Assembly: GCA_963735955.1 (NCBI GenBank)
Contig: CAVTND010000017.1
Span: forward strand, 30,649 to 94,648
DNA length: 64,000 bases
Source: CAVTND01 sp963735955
Lineage (GTDB): Bacteria; Pseudomonadota; Gammaproteobacteria; Burkholderiales; Burkholderiaceae_F
Direction: 5' to 3'
The notes under the pieces were generated by a model. The model had not been told where the DNA came from and searched no databases. It saw nothing but the letters and a program-made list of their open reading frames with translations. Below are positions 46,901-57,471 of the stretch, in pieces; within the stretch, counting starts at the first letter, position 1; each line of letters begins with the position of its first letter. The translations under genes were made by a program, and so were the position numbers.

Positions 46901-47442
46901 TCGGTTTCGCGCCGCCGCTCCTTGTACTTGGAGATTCCGGCCGCTTCTTCCAGAAAGATTCGCAACTCCTCGGGTTTCGCCTCGACGATCCTCGAGATCA
47001 TCCCCTGCCCGATGATGGCGTAGGCGCGCGGGCCGAGGCCGGTGCCGAGGAACATGTCCTGCACGTCGCGCCGCCGGACGTTCTGGTTGTTGATGTAATA
47101 ACTCGAGGTGCCGTCGCGCGTCAGCACGCGCTTGACCGCGATCTCGGCATACTGGCCCCAGGCACCGCCGATGCGGCCGTCGGCGTTGTCGAATGACAGT
47201 TCGACGCTCGCCCGGCTGGCGGACTTGCGGTTGACCGAGCCGTTGAAGATCACATCCTGCATCGACTCGCCGCGCAGCTCGGCCGCCTTGCTCTCGCCCA
47301 GCACCCAGCGCACCGCATCGATCACATTGGATTTGCCGCACCCGTTCGGACCGACCACGCCCACCAGATGGCCTGGGACCTCGATCTGGGTCGGATCGAT
47401 AAACGACTTGAAGCCGGCGAGCCTGATCTGCCGAAGACGCAC
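43921..47442 (-). CDS. smc: Chromosome segregation protein SMC
   Basis: SMC condenses and segregates chromosomes. GTG 47442 (RLRQIRLAGFKSFIDPTQIE) matches the normal family start and gives 1173 residues; an in-frame GTG at 47493 would add 17 residues. Walker A VGPNGCGKSNVIDAVRW, two long coiled coils around a hinge (RFFRKLTVEPG ... GHLPGFERL region near residues 510-640), C-motif HLMSGGEKALTATALVFAL and Walker B FCLLDEVDAPLDDAN. Intact over 3.5 kb, which shows the indel problem is local. Divergent from queF. Confidence 0.96.
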   Translation of the reverse strand: MRLRQIRLAGFKSFIDPTQIEVPGHLVGVVGPNGCGKSNVIDAVRWVLGESKAAELRGESMQDVIFNGSVNRKSASRASVELSFDNADGRIGGAWGQYAEIAVKRVLTRDGTSSYYINNQNVRRRDVQDMFLGTGLGPRAYAIIGQGMISRIVEAKPEELRIFLEEAAGISKYKERRRETENRLAGTRDNLTRVDDILRELGGQIEKLEQQSEVARKYRDLQAAHDGEQQLLWLSRKREAESERSKAARDIEVRTTSFEAHMADLRAAERALEEARSAHYAAGDGVHAAQGELLQVNAEVSRLESEIRMILDGRHRLSAQIEALKASRERRLAEREELLARGREIAQAIEDSTRDLAEARTRCTAQDEALPALELGYQAAREAVTAAQAESALSEQAIEAAAAEQRNFDRQLAALSNRRERLSEERGTIGAPDEARLAQLNQEQVRLEQEVSDQVSALAEAESRLARCTGGRLQAIEARSREAESLTRLEARLAALRQVQVHVEADENLDPWLRAQGLDALPRLFRKLTVEPGWETAFESALRERVQSLEVGRLDMVAGLAGNAPPARVSFYSANGALARESGHLPGFERLSDLVRGHDAALAAVLADWLANVFVARELPEALAAREQLPAGGQFVTRSGHLVSRHGVRFYAADDSKAGLLARRLEIENLDKQQRAQRLIVEETGAASARAEAEARTAESDLQAARQSLENLRAQLHTTQLEIVRLSELIDRVRHRSGQIESELVEIREAERELRDSRAAVDERFQLLDGELASRQEAVEAARLGYEEADRTLRAARDQQRALETDRQQLEFALSSGRERERDVSHAAQLAAEDAESLQGDIGSAAEELARLDDGAARAGLDTWLAKRTSAEEAVRQARSRMDDVAAQMRASDERRITLERDLEPRRAKLTELQLKEQAARLAVEQFSEQLASVKADEQALAARLTPQTRANTLQAEIVRLAAEIESLGAVNLAALDELGVARERKAFLDAQSADLNAAITTLQDAIRKIDRESRELLQQTFDQVNSHFGALFPRLFGGGEARLTMTGEEILDAGVQVLAQPPGKRNSTIHLMSGGEKALTATALVFALFKLNPAPFCLLDEVDAPLDDANTERFCKLVESMTGNTQFLFITHNKIAMEMAQQLIGVTMQEQGVSRVVAVDIDSAVRLTAEAA

Positions 47443-47604
47443 GTTGCGGTCGAAAGTCCGGGGAGGTGGCGTGTCGACAGTTGCGACGCGCACTGAGTGA
47501 ATGGCGAAAACCGATTCGTATAATAACAGCGCTGTTCCCGCTCAATGCGCACCGGCTGCAGGCCGTGCGCGGTTCAGGCGCGCGTACTCGCGCGATTCGC
47601 TCCG

Positions 47605-48027
47605 ATGATCACGCGTGCGCGCAATGCCGTCAGTACATTCGCCAATCCCTCGCCCAAGCGCGACTATCTGGTGCATATCGAGATTCCGGAGTTCACCTGT
47701 CTTTGCCCATTGACGGGCCAGCCCGACTTCGCGACATTGATACTTGACTATGTGCCCGACCGGCGCAATGTCGAACTCAAGAGCCTCAAGCTCTATGCGT
47801 GGTCCTTCCGCAATGAAGGAGTGTTTCACGAAGCGGTGAGCAATCGTATCGTGGATGAACTCGCTGCGGCGCTGGCACCGCGCTTCCTTCGCTTGACTGC
47901 TCGCTGGTATGTGCGCGGCGGCATCTTCACGACAGTCGTGGCGGAACATCGCAAGAGAGGCTGGAAGCCGGCACCTCACATCGAGCTCGGCCACCCCGCG
48001 GTCGAGGGCGGACCGACCCGCGCCTAA
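47605..48027 (+). CDS. queF: NADPH-dependent preQ0 reductase QueF (short type)
   Basis: QueF reduces preQ0 to preQ1 in queuosine synthesis. From ATG 47605 it has 140 residues, the unimodular type. The catalytic cysteine/aspartate region EFTCLCPLTGQPDFATLILD and the QueF motif ELKSLKLYAW are present, with the FHEAVSNRI and RGGIFTTVVAEH segments. The upstream 20-codon extension is unlikely. Divergent from smc, same strand as dapC. Confidence 0.92.
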   Translation: MITRARNAVSTFANPSPKRDYLVHIEIPEFTCLCPLTGQPDFATLILDYVPDRRNVELKSLKLYAWSFRNEGVFHEAVSNRIVDELAAALAPRFLRLTARWYVRGGIFTTVVAEHRKRGWKPAPHIELGHPAVEGGPTRA

Positions 48028-48071
48028 TTTGATGACCCCCGCGCTCACGCGGCCCGGCGCTGCCTGAATCC

Positions 48072-49259
48072 ATGAATCCGGACCTTGCCCGGCTGCAGCC
48101 CTATCCGTTCGAGCGGCTGCGCCAGCTCCTTGCCGGCGTGAAGGCGCCGAAAGACATAGCGCCGATCGTGCTTTCGATCGGTGAGCCCAAGCACCCGACC
48201 CCGCCCTTCATTCTGGAGGCCTACGCCAAGGCGCTGGGCGGCGTATCGCAGTATCCATTGAATGCTGGCGAACCCAGGCTGCGGGAGGCCATCGCCGCCT
48301 GGGCAACGCGCCGTTATGGCTTGAAGGGCCTTGACCCCGCGACCCAGGTATTGCCGGTGGCCGGGACGCGAGAGGCTTTGTTTTCCTTCGCACAGGCGAC
48401 GGTCGATCGCAGTCGGCCGGCCCGTGTCATTGCGCCGAATCCGTTCTATCAGATCTACGAGGGAGCCGCCGTCCTTGCGGGAGCGAAGCTGTTGTTTCTG
48501 CCGACTACTGCAGCCAACGGATTCCGCATGGAATTCGAACGGCTGAGCCCGGTCGACTGGGCTTCGGTGCAGCTCGTATACGTCTGCACGCCGGGCAATC
48601 CGACCGGCCGCATCATGACGCTCGACGAATGGGGCCGCCTGTTCGAACTTGCGGATCGGCACGGATTCCTCATCGCTTCCGACGAGTGCTATTCCGAGAT
48701 CTACTTCGAAGAGGGTGCCGCGCCCCTGGGCGGCCTGTCCGCAGCGGCTGCGCTCGGCCGGGATCGATTCGAGCGCCTGGTGATTTTCTCCAGCCTGTCC
48801 AAGCGCTCAAGCGTGCCAGGCCTGCGTTCCGGTTTTGTCGCTGGGGATGCCACGGTGCTCCAGCAGTACCTGCTGTACCGCACCTATCACGGCACTGCCA
48901 TGGGCTTGCCAGTACAGATGGCGAGCCTGGCGGCCTGGAGCGACGAGACCCACGTAGTGGAAAATCGTCGGCTCTACGTCGAGAAGTTCGCGCAGGCGAC
49001 GCCGCTGATTGCTCAGCGCCTGAGCTGCAAGCGGCCGGACGCCGCGTTCTACCTCTGGGCGCGAACTCCGATCGACGATGCCACGTACGCGCAGCGGCTC
49101 TATGCTGAACGCCATGTCACCGTCCTGCCGGGCAGTTATCTCTCGCGTGAGGTCGATGGCGTGAGCCCGGGCGCCGGCTACGTCCGGATAGCGCTCGTGG
49201 CATCCCGCGAAGAAGCCGCGGAAGCGGCCGCCCGAATTGCTTCCTTTGACCCCCACTGA
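48072..49259 (+). CDS. dapC: Succinyldiaminopimelate transaminase DapC
   Basis: This fold-type I PLP aminotransferase of 395 residues is placed in the succinylase branch of lysine/DAP synthesis by its neighbour dapD. Motifs: LSIGEPKHPTPPFILEAY, VCTPGNPTGRIM, SDECYSEIYFEE, and the PLP lysine in FSSLSKRSSVPGLRSGFVAG. It makes N-succinyl-L,L-diaminopimelate from the keto form with glutamate. Next gene dapD starts 26 bases later. Confidence 0.92.
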   Translation: MNPDLARLQPYPFERLRQLLAGVKAPKDIAPIVLSIGEPKHPTPPFILEAYAKALGGVSQYPLNAGEPRLREAIAAWATRRYGLKGLDPATQVLPVAGTREALFSFAQATVDRSRPARVIAPNPFYQIYEGAAVLAGAKLLFLPTTAANGFRMEFERLSPVDWASVQLVYVCTPGNPTGRIMTLDEWGRLFELADRHGFLIASDECYSEIYFEEGAAPLGGLSAAAALGRDRFERLVIFSSLSKRSSVPGLRSGFVAGDATVLQQYLLYRTYHGTAMGLPVQMASLAAWSDETHVVENRRLYVEKFAQATPLIAQRLSCKRPDAAFYLWARTPIDDATYAQRLYAERHVTVLPGSYLSREVDGVSPGAGYVRIALVASREEAAEAAARIASFDPH

Positions 49260-49284
49260 GTTCCTTGCCCTCACCGAGCCAACC

Positions 49285-50100
49285 ATGGATCTTGAAGCCA
49301 GCATCAATGAAGCCTGGGAACAGCGCAGCACCATTGTTCCGGCCAGCGCGCCCGCAGCGGTGAAGGAGGCCGTCGAGCACGTCATCGCTGACCTCAATGC
49401 CGGCCGCCGGCGCGTCGCCGAGAAGACGGCAAGCGGCTGGATCACTCATCAGTGGATAAAGAAGGCGGTCCTGCTGTCGTTTCGCCTCGCCGACAATGTG
49501 CCGATGCGGGCCGGAGAGTTCGCCTACTTCGACAAGGTGCCGACCAAATTCGCCCACTTGAACGTCGAACAGATGCGTGCCACCGGCGTGCGAGTCGTTC
49601 CCCCTGCCGTCGCACGGCGCGGCTCCTACATTGCGCGCAACGTGGTGCTGATGCCGTCGTTCGTCAACATCGGCGCCTATGTGGACGAGAATACGATGGT
49701 CGACACCTGGGTCACGGTCGGGTCCTGTGCGCAGATCGGCAAGAACGTGCACTTGTCGGGTGGGGTCGGCATCGGCGGTGTGCTCGAGCCCCTGCAGGCA
49801 AATCCGACCATCATCGAGGACAACTGCTTCATCGGTGCCCGTTCGGAAGTGGTCGAGGGAGTCGTGGTCGAGGAAAACTCGGTCATCTCGATGGGCGTCT
49901 ACATCAGCCAGAGCACCAAGATCTACGACCGCGCCACCGGGCAGGTGAGCTATGGCCGTATTCCGGCCGGCTCGGTCGTGGTGTCCGGCAACCTGCCGTC
50001 CGCCGACGGCAAGTACAGCCTGTACTGCGCGGTCATCGTGAAGCGGGTCGACGCCCAGACCCGGGCGAAGACCGAGATCAACGAGCTGCTGAGAGAGTAG
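49285..50100 (+). CDS. dapD: Tetrahydrodipicolinate N-succinyltransferase DapD
   Basis: DapD transfers succinate from succinyl-CoA to tetrahydrodipicolinate. From ATG 49285 (MDLEASINEAWEQRS) it has 271 residues: an N-terminal helical domain, then a left-handed beta-helix with hexapeptide repeats (GSYIARNVVLMPSFVNIGAY, then VDTWVTVGSCAQIGKNVHLS) and the ENSVISMGVYISQSTKI segment. Family length is about 274. Downstream of dapC. Confidence 0.95.
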   Translation: MDLEASINEAWEQRSTIVPASAPAAVKEAVEHVIADLNAGRRRVAEKTASGWITHQWIKKAVLLSFRLADNVPMRAGEFAYFDKVPTKFAHLNVEQMRATGVRVVPPAVARRGSYIARNVVLMPSFVNIGAYVDENTMVDTWVTVGSCAQIGKNVHLSGGVGIGGVLEPLQANPTIIEDNCFIGARSEVVEGVVVEENSVISMGVYISQSTKIYDRATGQVSYGRIPAGSVVVSGNLPSADGKYSLYCAVIVKRVDAQTRAKTEINELLRE

Positions 50101-50266
50101 TCAAGGAACATCAAACAACTTTAGCCGGCACAGACGATGCCTTCGTCCCGCTTTTCGTCCGATCGGACGGGTTCGCAAGACGGCTGCCCACGACGTATGC
50201 TTGGCCATTGCCTGAAAATTTGGCTGCTGGTCTGTCAACAGCTAGCCCGGCGCATTGAGATCGGAT

Positions 50267-51418
50267 ATGTCGACAGCTCCCATGTCGCTTGAACGACTGT
50301 TCGGCCTGATGGCCGAAAAGACCGCATCTGACCTGTTTCTTTCGGTCGGTTCGCCGATCACGATCAAGATCAATGGCGTGTGCGTGCCAATCAACCAGGA
50401 GCGCCTGGCCCCGCAATCCATCGTTTCGCTGCTCGCCGAGCGACTGACCGACTCTCACTTCCGCGAACTCGAAGACTCCCGCGAGCTGAACATCGGACTG
50501 CCGGTGCAGGGCATCGGGAGCTTCCGGCTGTCGGCGTTTCTGCAGCGCGGCTCGATTTCCGCAGTGATCCGCTTCATCCCGCACGACATTCCGCGGCTCG
50601 ATGCGCTGCATCTGCCCGAGGTGTTGAAGGACCTGATACTCGAGCGGCGCGGCATGATCCTGGTCGTCGGTGCGGCGGGGTCGGGCAAGTCGACCACGAT
50701 TGCCTCGATGATCGATCACCGCAACGAATTGATCACGGGCCATGTGCTGACCTTCGAAGACCCGATCGAATTCCTGTTTCGGAACAAGAAGTCGATCATC
50801 AACCAGCGCGAGATCGGCTCGGACGCCCGCACGCTGCAGGCAGCGTTGAAAAGCGCCATGCGGCAGGCACCGGACGTCATCTTCATCGGCGAGATCCGCG
50901 ACCGCGACACAATGAGCGCGGCCCTCGCCTATGCGATGTCGGGGCATCTGGTCGTTGCCACCCTGCATGCCACGAATAGTGCCCACGCCTTGAACCGCGT
51001 GATCAGCTTCTATCCGCCGGAAACCCGGCAGGCCCTGTTCCAGGACATGTCGGTCGCGCTCAAGGCCATCGTTTCGCAGCGCCTGGTGCGTTCCAAGCGC
51101 GGTGGCCGCGTGCCCTCGGTCGAGGTGCTGATGAACACGCGCCACATCGCCGACCTGGTCGAGCGTGGCGATGTGCAGGCGATCAAGGAGGCCATGGAAC
51201 AGAGCCTCGCGCCGGAGAGCATGTCCTTCGAGCAGAGCCTGTACTCGCTGATCCAGGCGGACCAGATCACGCGCGAGGACGCGCTGGCTGCCGCCGATTC
51301 ACAGAACAATCTGCTTTGGTTCATCAACAACGCCGGCAAGGCGCGGGCCCAGATGCAGAAGGAACGCGCGGAAAGCTCCTCGGACGCGTCGTTCTCCGAA
51401 TTCACGCTGAACATCTGA
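50267..51418 (+). CDS. pilU: PilT/PilU-type type IV pilus ATPase
   Basis: A secretion ATPase that powers or assists pilus retraction. From ATG 50267 it has 383 residues; ATGs at 50255 and 50282 are alternatives. N-terminal PAS-like domain with SDLFLSVGSPITIKINGV, Walker A VVGAAGSGKSTTIASM, Asp box TFEDPIEFL, Walker B PDVIFIGEIRDRDTMSAAL, and His box HLVVATLHATNS. The C-terminal extension (ITREDALAAADSQNNLLWFI) matches PilU better than PilT. No pilT or other pilus gene is adjacent; it sits between dapD and dapE. Confidence 0.88.
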   Translation: MSTAPMSLERLFGLMAEKTASDLFLSVGSPITIKINGVCVPINQERLAPQSIVSLLAERLTDSHFRELEDSRELNIGLPVQGIGSFRLSAFLQRGSISAVIRFIPHDIPRLDALHLPEVLKDLILERRGMILVVGAAGSGKSTTIASMIDHRNELITGHVLTFEDPIEFLFRNKKSIINQREIGSDARTLQAALKSAMRQAPDVIFIGEIRDRDTMSAALAYAMSGHLVVATLHATNSAHALNRVISFYPPETRQALFQDMSVALKAIVSQRLVRSKRGGRVPSVEVLMNTRHIADLVERGDVQAIKEAMEQSLAPESMSFEQSLYSLIQADQITREDALAAADSQNNLLWFINNAGKARAQMQKERAESSSDASFSEFTLNI

Positions 51419-51514
51419 GCGTGCATGCTCCGGCGCGCTGCAACGCAGCCGCGACCCAGCGCTGCCGCTACAATCCGCCACACGCGCCTGGGCCCGACCC
51501 GGGCGCGCGCATGC

Positions 51515-52657
51515 ATGAGCCCGACCTTCGAACTCGCTTCCCAGCTGATCGCCCGCCGTTCCGTCACTCCGGACGATGGCGGCTGCCAGGCGCTGGTCGC
51601 TGGGCGGCTGGCCGCGCGGGGCTTTCGCCCCGAGACCATCACGGCCAATGGCGTCACCAACCTCTGGTTGCGCCGCGGGTCAGGCGCACCAGTGATTGTG
51701 TTTGCTGGCCACACCGATGTCGTGCCCTCCGGGCCGCTCGAGCAATGGCACTCGGATCCGTTTGCGCCGACCGTACGAGACGGCATGCTGTTCGGTCGCG
51801 GCGCGTCTGACATGAAGAGCTCGGTCGCCGCTTTCGTCGTGGCGGCGGAGGAGTTCATCGCCGCCATGCCCGGTCATCCAGGTTCGATCGCCTTGCTGCT
51901 GACGTCCGACGAGGAAGGCCCCGCGGTCGACGGCACGGTGCGCGTGGTCGAGGCGCTCCACAGGCGAGGTGAAACAATCGACTTCTGCATAGTCGGAGAG
52001 CCGACTTCGGTCGATCGGCTTGGCGACACGATCAAGAACGGACGCCGCGGCTCGTTGTCTGGCCATCTGACTGTGCGCGGCGTTCAGGGTCACGTGGCCT
52101 ACCCTCATCTCGCGAAAAACCCGGTTCACCAACTTGCGCCGGCGCTGGCAGAGTTGGCGGCAACAGAATGGGACCGCGGGGACACATACTTTCCGCCGAC
52201 CACGTTCCAGGTCTCCAATATGCGCGCCGGCACCGGTGCCGGGAACGTCATTCCCGGCTCCTGCGAAGTGGATTTCAATCTCCGTTTCGCACCCGCTTCA
52301 TCTGCCGACTCGCTGCGGTCACGCATCGAGAGCGTTCTTGACCGGCACGGACTGGAGTTCTCGCTTACCTGGACCGTCGGCGCTCTGCCCTTCCTCACGC
52401 CGCCAGGACGGCTGTCGACGGCGCTTTCGCAGGCAATTGACGAGGTCACGGGAAGCACAACCCGGCTTTCAACCACCGGCGGGACCTCTGATGGCCGCTT
52501 CATATCGAGATTCTGCAATCAGGTTGTCGAATTTGGTCCGCCCAACGGTTCGATTCACAAGATCAACGAGTGCATTGCGCTCAACGATCTCGAGCCCCTG
52601 AAGAACATCTATCGCCGCACTATCGAACTGCTGCTGCCCCCCGCGAAACCGGCATGA
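51515..52657 (+). CDS. dapE: Succinyl-diaminopimelate desuccinylase DapE
   Basis: This dinuclear zinc peptidase of the M20 family releases L,L-DAP. From ATG 51515 (MSPTFELASQLIARRSVTPD) it has 380 residues. Metal motifs: FAGHTDVVPSG, GRGASDMKSSVAAFV, TSDEEGPAVDGT, and GEPTS; then the C-terminal GGTSDGRFI and EFGPPNGSIHKINE with the late His ligand. Its stop overlaps the prmB start (ATGA at 52654). Confidence 0.95.
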   Translation: MSPTFELASQLIARRSVTPDDGGCQALVAGRLAARGFRPETITANGVTNLWLRRGSGAPVIVFAGHTDVVPSGPLEQWHSDPFAPTVRDGMLFGRGASDMKSSVAAFVVAAEEFIAAMPGHPGSIALLLTSDEEGPAVDGTVRVVEALHRRGETIDFCIVGEPTSVDRLGDTIKNGRRGSLSGHLTVRGVQGHVAYPHLAKNPVHQLAPALAELAATEWDRGDTYFPPTTFQVSNMRAGTGAGNVIPGSCEVDFNLRFAPASSADSLRSRIESVLDRHGLEFSLTWTVGALPFLTPPGRLSTALSQAIDEVTGSTTRLSTTGGTSDGRFISRFCNQVVEFGPPNGSIHKINECIALNDLEPLKNIYRRTIELLLPPAKPA

Positions 52658-53550
52658 CCATTCTCGACGCCCAGGCCAATCTGCGAACTCTGCGCGACGT
52701 CCTGCGTTTCGCCGTCTCTCGCTTCAGCGAGGCTGGGCTGATGTTCGGGCACGGACAGGCGGACGCCTTTGAAGAAGCAGCATTCATCGTCATGCGCATG
52801 CTGAAGCTGCCGCACGAGCGCCTCGAGTTCTTCGCCGATGCCTACCTGACGCATGCCGAGATCAATGCCCTGCTGCAGACCATTGACCGCCGCGTCAAGA
52901 AGCGAGTGCCGGCCGCCTATCTGCTGAACGAGGCCTGGCTCCAGGGCTACAAGTTCTTCGTTGATGAGCGCGCGATCGTTCCCCGCTCCTTCATCGCCGA
53001 GTTGCTGCCCAACGGGCTGGCGCCCTGGGTGAAGGACGCGAACAAGATCGCCGACGTGCTTGATCTGTGCACCGGGTCCGGCTGCCTGGCAGTGCTGGCG
53101 GCGGAAGCTTTTCCCCACGCCAAGGTCGACGCTGCAGACATCTCGGCCGATGCACTCAAGGTCGCGCGCCGCAACGTCGATGACTACCAACTTGCAGCGC
53201 GCGTATCGCTGCTCAAGTCCGACTTGTTTGCGGACCTCGCCACCAAACGGTATGACCTGATCATCTGCAATCCGCCGTACGTGACCGACGCCTCGATGCG
53301 CTTGTTGCCGGCGGAGTACAAGCATGAACCGCTGCTGGCGCTGGCCGGTGGGGTCGATGGCATGGATCTGGTCAAGAAGATCGTGCGTCAGGCCCGAGGC
53401 CACCTCAAGCGCGGTGGTCTGCTGGTGGTCGAAGTCGGCGATGGACGTGGCGAAGCCGAAAAGGCATTCAGCGACCTGCCGCTGACCTGGCTCACGACCA
53501 GCGCCGGCGACGACATGGTCTTTCTGGCACGACAGGAAGAGTTGCCGTAG
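52654..53550 (+). CDS. prmB: Ribosomal protein L3 glutamine methyltransferase PrmB
   Basis: PrmB methylates a glutamine of ribosomal protein L3. ATG 52654 overlaps the dapE stop; 298 residues. An N-terminal helical domain (residues 1-90) precedes a SAM-dependent fold: VLDLCTGSGCLAVLAAEAF, and the catalytic NPPY in LIICNPPYVTD. The Y-K-F-F-V-D-E-R-A-I-V-P-R-S motif is diagnostic for PrmB against PrmC. Confidence 0.93.
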   Translation: MTILDAQANLRTLRDVLRFAVSRFSEAGLMFGHGQADAFEEAAFIVMRMLKLPHERLEFFADAYLTHAEINALLQTIDRRVKKRVPAAYLLNEAWLQGYKFFVDERAIVPRSFIAELLPNGLAPWVKDANKIADVLDLCTGSGCLAVLAAEAFPHAKVDAADISADALKVARRNVDDYQLAARVSLLKSDLFADLATKRYDLIICNPPYVTDASMRLLPAEYKHEPLLALAGGVDGMDLVKKIVRQARGHLKRGGLLVVEVGDGRGEAEKAFSDLPLTWLTTSAGDDMVFLARQEELP

Positions 53551-53632
53551 GCGCGCAGAGCCGCGCGTGACTGGCCCGGCACCATGCCGCAGTCGGCCTG
53601 CGTCATGCCGGCACATACCTTGACCTTGACCC

Positions 53633-55540
<1,908 letters not shown>

Positions 55541-55619
55541 GCATTCGGCTCAACTCGGACCCTCACCGATCCAGAGTCCCTGCCACGGTCGTGACCGCCA
55601 GCGCACAGTGGGAGCAAGC

Positions 55620-56342
55620 ATGCTGATCGAGCGACGCCGCATCCTGCTGATGCGCCACGGTGCGGTCGAGTACTTCGATGCCGATGGTCGCCCGCACCCG
55701 CCGGACGCCGTACCCCTGACGGAACGAGGTATCGCACAGGCCCGCGCGATGGGCGAAGCGATCGCAGCAGCCGACGTCAGGATCGATCGCGTGATCACCA
55801 GCGGGCTTGAACGCACGCGCAGTACTGCCCGACACGTACTTGAGGCGGGCGGCATGACACAGCGCGTCGAAGAATGGCCCGAGCTGCAGGAAATCCGCGG
55901 CGGAAGACTGGCCGACATCCGCCTGATCGATGTGCGCGAAGCCTTCATTCGTGCATTCGAGGGGCCGGTTCCGCGCGATGTGCGATTTCTCAACGGCGAG
56001 ACCATCGGCGACCTGCTCGATCGCACCTTGCCCGCGCTGCGCCGCCTGCTCGCGACCGAAGATTGGGACACCACACTGCTCGTCCTGCACGGCGGCGTGA
56101 ATCGAGGCCTGCTGTCGTGGTTTCTGACCGGGCAGGAAGTGTTTCTCGGCGGACTGGCACAGGATCCGGGCTGCCTCAACGTGATCGACGTCGGTCCGAC
56201 GCCGGCGACGAGCGTGATCCGGGTCCTAAACTATTGCGTGCTGGAACCATTCCAGACCGCGACGCGACGAACCACGATGGAGCATTTGCTCGAGCAGTAC
56301 CTGAAGTTGCGCGGTACGGTTTCAAGCGGAATTTCTACATGA
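55620..56342 (+). CDS. Histidine phosphatase (phosphoglycerate mutase-like)
   Basis: This branch-1 histidine phosphatase has 240 residues from ATG 55620, which has GGGAG upstream. The catalytic site is RRILLMRHGAVEYFD (RHG), with LTERGIAQARAMGEAI, TSGLERTRSTARHVL, and the second histidine in TLLVLHGGVNRGLLSW. The substrate is unknown. Its stop overlaps the start of the APH-like kinase (56339-56342), so the two should be made together. An open frame extends upstream into the ABC-F gene and is not used. Confidence 0.88.
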   Translation: MLIERRRILLMRHGAVEYFDADGRPHPPDAVPLTERGIAQARAMGEAIAAADVRIDRVITSGLERTRSTARHVLEAGGMTQRVEEWPELQEIRGGRLADIRLIDVREAFIRAFEGPVPRDVRFLNGETIGDLLDRTLPALRRLLATEDWDTTLLVLHGGVNRGLLSWFLTGQEVFLGGLAQDPGCLNVIDVGPTPATSVIRVLNYCVLEPFQTATRRTTMEHLLEQYLKLRGTVSSGIST

Positions 56343-57380
56343 GCCAGGCCGGAGCAGTCACCGAACGCCACCGCTTCGACGAATCCGCCTTGAGCGCCTA
56401 CCTCGCGCGGAACCTGCCGGGCTTTGCAGGCCCGCTCGGAGTTGCGCAGTTCCAGGGCGGGCAGTCGAATCCGACCTATCTGCTGACCACTCCTGCGGCC
56501 AGGTATGTCATGCGCAGCAAACCCGGACCGGTGGCGAAGTTGCTGCCGTCAGCACACGCGATCGAGCGCGAGTATCGCGTGATGCGCGCGCTGAGTGCGC
56601 AAGGAATTCCGGTGCCGCAGATGCATCTGCTGTGCGAGGACGAGTCAGTGATCGGCCGCGCCTTCTTCCTCATGCAGCATGTCGAAGGCCGCATCTTTTG
56701 GCAACAGTACCTTCCCGGGCTGTCGAACTCCGAGCGCGCGGCGCTGTACGACGAAATGAATCGGGTCATCGCGCTGTTGCATCGGTCGATATCGAACGTG
56801 CCGGGCTCGCGACTACGGCAGGGCCGGCAACTACTTCGAGCGCCAGATCGGCCGCTGGAGCAAGCAGTACCGCGCGTCGGAGATTGATCGGATCGAAGCG
56901 ATGCACCTGCTGATCGACTGGCTGCCGCAGCACATTCCGGCCGGCGAAGAAATCGCGGTTGTGCATGGCGATTACCGGATCGACAACCTGATCTTTCATC
57001 CGACCGAGCCACGCGTGATCGCGATCCTTGACTGGGAACTGTCGACGCTCGGCCATCCGCTGGCTGACTTTTCGTACCACTGCATGAGCTGGCACATTCC
57101 CGCGCGCGGGTTCCGTGGCATCGGCGGCCTGGATCTGCCCGCCCTCGGCATTCCGACTGAAGCCGAGTACATCCAGCGATACTGCGAGCGCACCGGACGC
57201 AGCGGCATCAGCGACTGGAACTTTTACCTGGCCTACAACCTGTTCCGAATTGCGGCGATTCTGCAGGGTGTCTACAAGCGTGCGACTGAAGGCATCGCCT
57301 CTTCGGACAATGCGCGTCAATCCGGCGCGAATGCACGGACACTCGCGGAGCTCGGCTGGGAATTCGCGCAGAGGGCCTGA
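56339..57380 (+). CDS. APH-fold phosphotransferase (ACAD10/11 N-domain-like), two frameshifts
   Basis: This aminoglycoside-phosphotransferase-fold kinase matches the kinase part of ACAD10/ACAD11 and the LvaA type. N-lobe: FQGGQSNPTYLL and YVMRSKPGPVAKLLPSAHAI; catalytic loop VVHGDYRIDNLIFHP (H-G-D-x-x-x-x-N) and ILDWELSTLGHPLADFSY (D-W-E). Two one-base deletions are inferred, near 56779 and 56812, moving the frame between ALLH and RAGNYFERQIGRW. After correction about 348 residues. It is likely to phosphorylate a hydroxyacyl-CoA or related substrate; this is inference from the family and the nearby acyl-CoA dehydrogenase. Confidence 0.82.
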
Positions 57381-57471
57381 ACGCGACTGCCTGCGTTACT
57401 GCGCATAGTGCGCAGAGTTACTGTGGAATCTTCTGCTTGAATGCGTGCGTCGTGTGCCTGAGCATGCGCTC

